The notes under the pieces were generated by a model. It made no database searches. It was not told the DNA's origin and worked only from the letters and a program-made list of their open reading frames with translations. A DNA stretch of 6,290 bases, taken from NCBI GenBank assembly GCA_015654825.1, contig JAATGE010000658.1, positions 1-6,290 on the forward strand, read 5' to 3'. Below, piece by piece: positions 5,212 through 6,290 of this stretch. This DNA is from Rhodospirillales bacterium. Its GTDB lineage: Bacteria > Pseudomonadota > Alphaproteobacteria > Acetobacterales > Acetobacteraceae. The first letter of the stretch is position 1. Each line of letters starts with the position of its first letter. Both the position numbers and the translations under genes were made by a program.

Positions 5212-6138
5212 ATGGCGGACGGCGAAAATGTGAATGAATTCGGGCTGAGCGTGCGGCCGGTGGGCGGCCGGATCGGCGCCGAAATCGCCGGCGTGCGCCT
5301 GTCGGGCGAGCTGCAGCCTTCGACGGTGCGGGCGATCTACGATCAGCTGCTGCGCCACAAGGTGATTTTCTTTCGCGGGCAGCACCTGACCAACGCGGAG
5401 CATGAGAAATTCGCCGCCCTGCTGGGTGAGCCGGTGGCGCATCCGACGGTGCCGATCGCCGATGGCACCGCCTACACGATGGAGTTCAGCGGCGAGGGCG
5501 GGCGGGCCGCCAATTCGTGGCATACGGATGTCACGTTTACCGATGCGTATCCGAAACTCTCGATTCTGCGCGCGGTGAAATCGCCGTCCCATGGCGGCGA
5601 CACGAATTGGGCCAATACGGCGCTGGCGTATACGACTTTGCCGGAGGTGCTGCGCAACCTGGCGGACGTGCTGTGGGCCGTGCACACCAACGATTACGAC
5701 TACGCCGCACAGCGCAGCGAGACCGATGTAAAATCCTACGAGCAACAGCGGAAGGTGTTCACGTCGGCGCTGTACCAGACGGAGCATCCGCTGGTGCGCG
5801 TGCACCCGGATACCGGCGAACGCACGCTTGTGCTGGGTCATTTCGTAAAGCGCTTCGTCGGGCTCAGTACGCATGACAGCCAGCGGCTGTTCGAAATCTA
5901 CCAGGACCACATTACGCGCCTGGAGCACACGGTGCGGTGGCGCTGGAGCGAGGGCGACGTTGCGATCTGGGACAATCGGGCGACGCAACATTACGCGGTG
6001 GCCGATTTCGGCGACCAGACGCGGCTGATGCGGCGCGTGACCGTGCATGGCGACGTGCCGGTCAGCGTGGATGGACGACACAGCATAGCGCGGGTGAAGG
6101 CATTGCCGAACCCGGCGCTGGCAGAAGCGGCGGCCTAG
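5212..6138 (+). CDS. TauD/TfdA-family Fe(II)/2-oxoglutarate dioxygenase, AtsK-like
   Basis: 308 aa, a usual length for this family (E. coli TauD is about 283, AtsK about 300), soluble. It shows the complete metal triad: H104 and D106 in WHTDVTF (103-109) and H260 in [14 protein letters not shown] (253-266). R271 and R275 in RLMRR follow at the spacing seen in TauD, where they hold 2-oxoglutarate and the substrate sulfonate. T131 in GGDTNWAN (128-135) is at the position of the TauD co-substrate threonine. The N-terminal [12 protein letters not shown] (20-31) is typical of the family. Residues such as NTALAY and HTNDYDYA (158-165) remind me more of AtsK alkylsulfatases than of TauD, suggesting oxidative cleavage of an alkyl sulfate to aldehyde and sulfate, for sulfur scavenging. 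Taurine or another sulfonate remains possible. It is alone on its strand here with no transporter partner, divergent from the glycan genes, and followed by hairpins. Confidence 0.9.
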   Translation: MADGENVNEFGLSVRPVGGRIGAEIAGVRLSGELQPSTVRAIYDQLLRHKVIFFRGQHLTNAEHEKFAALLGEPVAHPTVPIADGTAYTMEFSGEGGRAANSWHTDVTFTDAYPKLSILRAVKSPSHGGDTNWANTALAYTTLPEVLRNLADVLWAVHTNDYDYAAQRSETDVKSYEQQRKVFTSALYQTEHPLVRVHPDTGERTLVLGHFVKRFVGLSTHDSQRLFEIYQDHITRLEHTVRWRWSEGDVAIWDNRATQHYAVADFGDQTRLMRRVTVHGDVPVSVDGRHSIARVKALPNPALAEAAA

Positions 6139-6197
6139 TCCTCCCTGGGGGCCGCCGTGCGAAGGGGGGTGGGTCAGTCCCCTGTCCGCCCCCCTTC
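6129..6197 (+). terminator. GC-rich stem-loops at the end of the dioxygenase gene
   Basis: Two strong stems follow one another. GGCGGCC (6129-6135) pairs with GGCCGCC (6150-6156) and spans the TAG stop codon. GAAGGGGGG (6161-6169) pairs with CCCCCCTTC (6189-6197) over a 19-base loop that can itself pair GGG with CCC. Neither is followed by a T run, so they may protect the 3' end or assist factor-dependent termination rather than act as a textbook intrinsic terminator. Confidence 0.5.
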
Positions 6198-6214
6198 TGG
6201 CTGCCTCCGCGAGG

Positions 6215-6237
6215 AAGGCCAGGGGCTTTGCCCCTAG
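6215..6237 (+). repeat. REP-like GC palindrome, copy 3
   Basis: AAGGCCAGGGGC, then TTT, then GCCCCTAG: the same palindrome as copies 1 and 2, with one arm mismatch (A at 6236). As with copy 1, it lies just past a gene's stop and in the same orientation as that gene's sense strand. The remaining 53 bases to the window edge show no gene; a 5-base inverted repeat (TCCGA at 6261-6265, TCGGA at 6286-6290) is probably chance. Confidence 0.6.
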
Positions 6238-6290
6238 TGGATAAAATCCAACACTTGAGTCCGATTTAGGATTCCCAATGCGGTGTCGGA

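Noticed and set aside
5134..6081. 315-codon minus-strand frame opposite the dioxygenase
   Set aside because: Its sequence is His/Arg-rich antisense translation of the dioxygenase, whose catalytic residues and ribosome binding site lie on the plus strand.
6241..6290. TCCGA/TCGGA inverted repeat at the right edge as a possible insertion-sequence end
   Set aside because: Only five bases pair, and the window ends immediately, so no element boundary or transposase can be seen.

Overview
The window is GC-rich DNA with strong G/C third-codon preference and GC-rich palindromes between genes. This fits an alphaproteobacterium, most likely an acetic-acid or acidophilic member of the Acetobacteraceae (Rhodospirillales). 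The placement is inferred from composition and from the style of the intergenic repeats; no marker gene is present.

Layout: (a) 1-302 is lower-GC DNA with no recognisable gene, only a 28-codon ORF on the minus strand. (b) 303-480 is a composite repeat: an AT-rich 90-nt stretch able to fold into a three-way T shape, then two GC-rich palindromes. (c) 487-2193 (minus) encodes a two-domain enzyme, an N-terminal GT-A glycosyltransferase with an EDD motif fused to a C-terminal polysaccharide pyruvyl transferase domain. (d) 2194-2304 holds a bulged 13-bp stem-loop followed by TTTT (likely terminator or attenuator), a tandem TGGACGT repeat and the ribosome binding site. (e) 2305-4746 (minus) encodes a long helical, TPR-like solenoid followed by a GT8 glycosyltransferase domain. 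(f) 4747-5211 is a divergent intergenic region with an AT-rich promoter candidate, a tiny upstream ORF, three tandem GC hairpins, and the leader of the rightward gene. (g) 5212-6138 (plus) encodes a TauD/TfdA-family Fe(II)/2-oxoglutarate dioxygenase resembling AtsK alkylsulfatases. (h) 6139-6290 holds overlapping GC hairpins and a further copy of the palindromic repeat.

The two leftward genes look like a co-oriented pair that builds or decorates a surface glycan (exopolysaccharide, capsule or glycoprotein): three predicted transfer activities on two polypeptides. The hairpin between them suggests that the distal gene is attenuated or separately controlled. The dioxygenase is divergent and appears functionally separate, probably releasing sulfite or sulfate from an organosulfur compound for sulfur scavenging; no transporter gene accompanies it here. 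No RNA gene, CRISPR array or complete mobile element was seen. The least ordinary points are the glycosyltransferase-pyruvyltransferase fusion with two CxxC pairs, a run of nine C in its coding strand near the 3' end, the T-shaped AT-rich element, and a 20-codon ORF whose stop overlaps the GT8 gene's GTG start.
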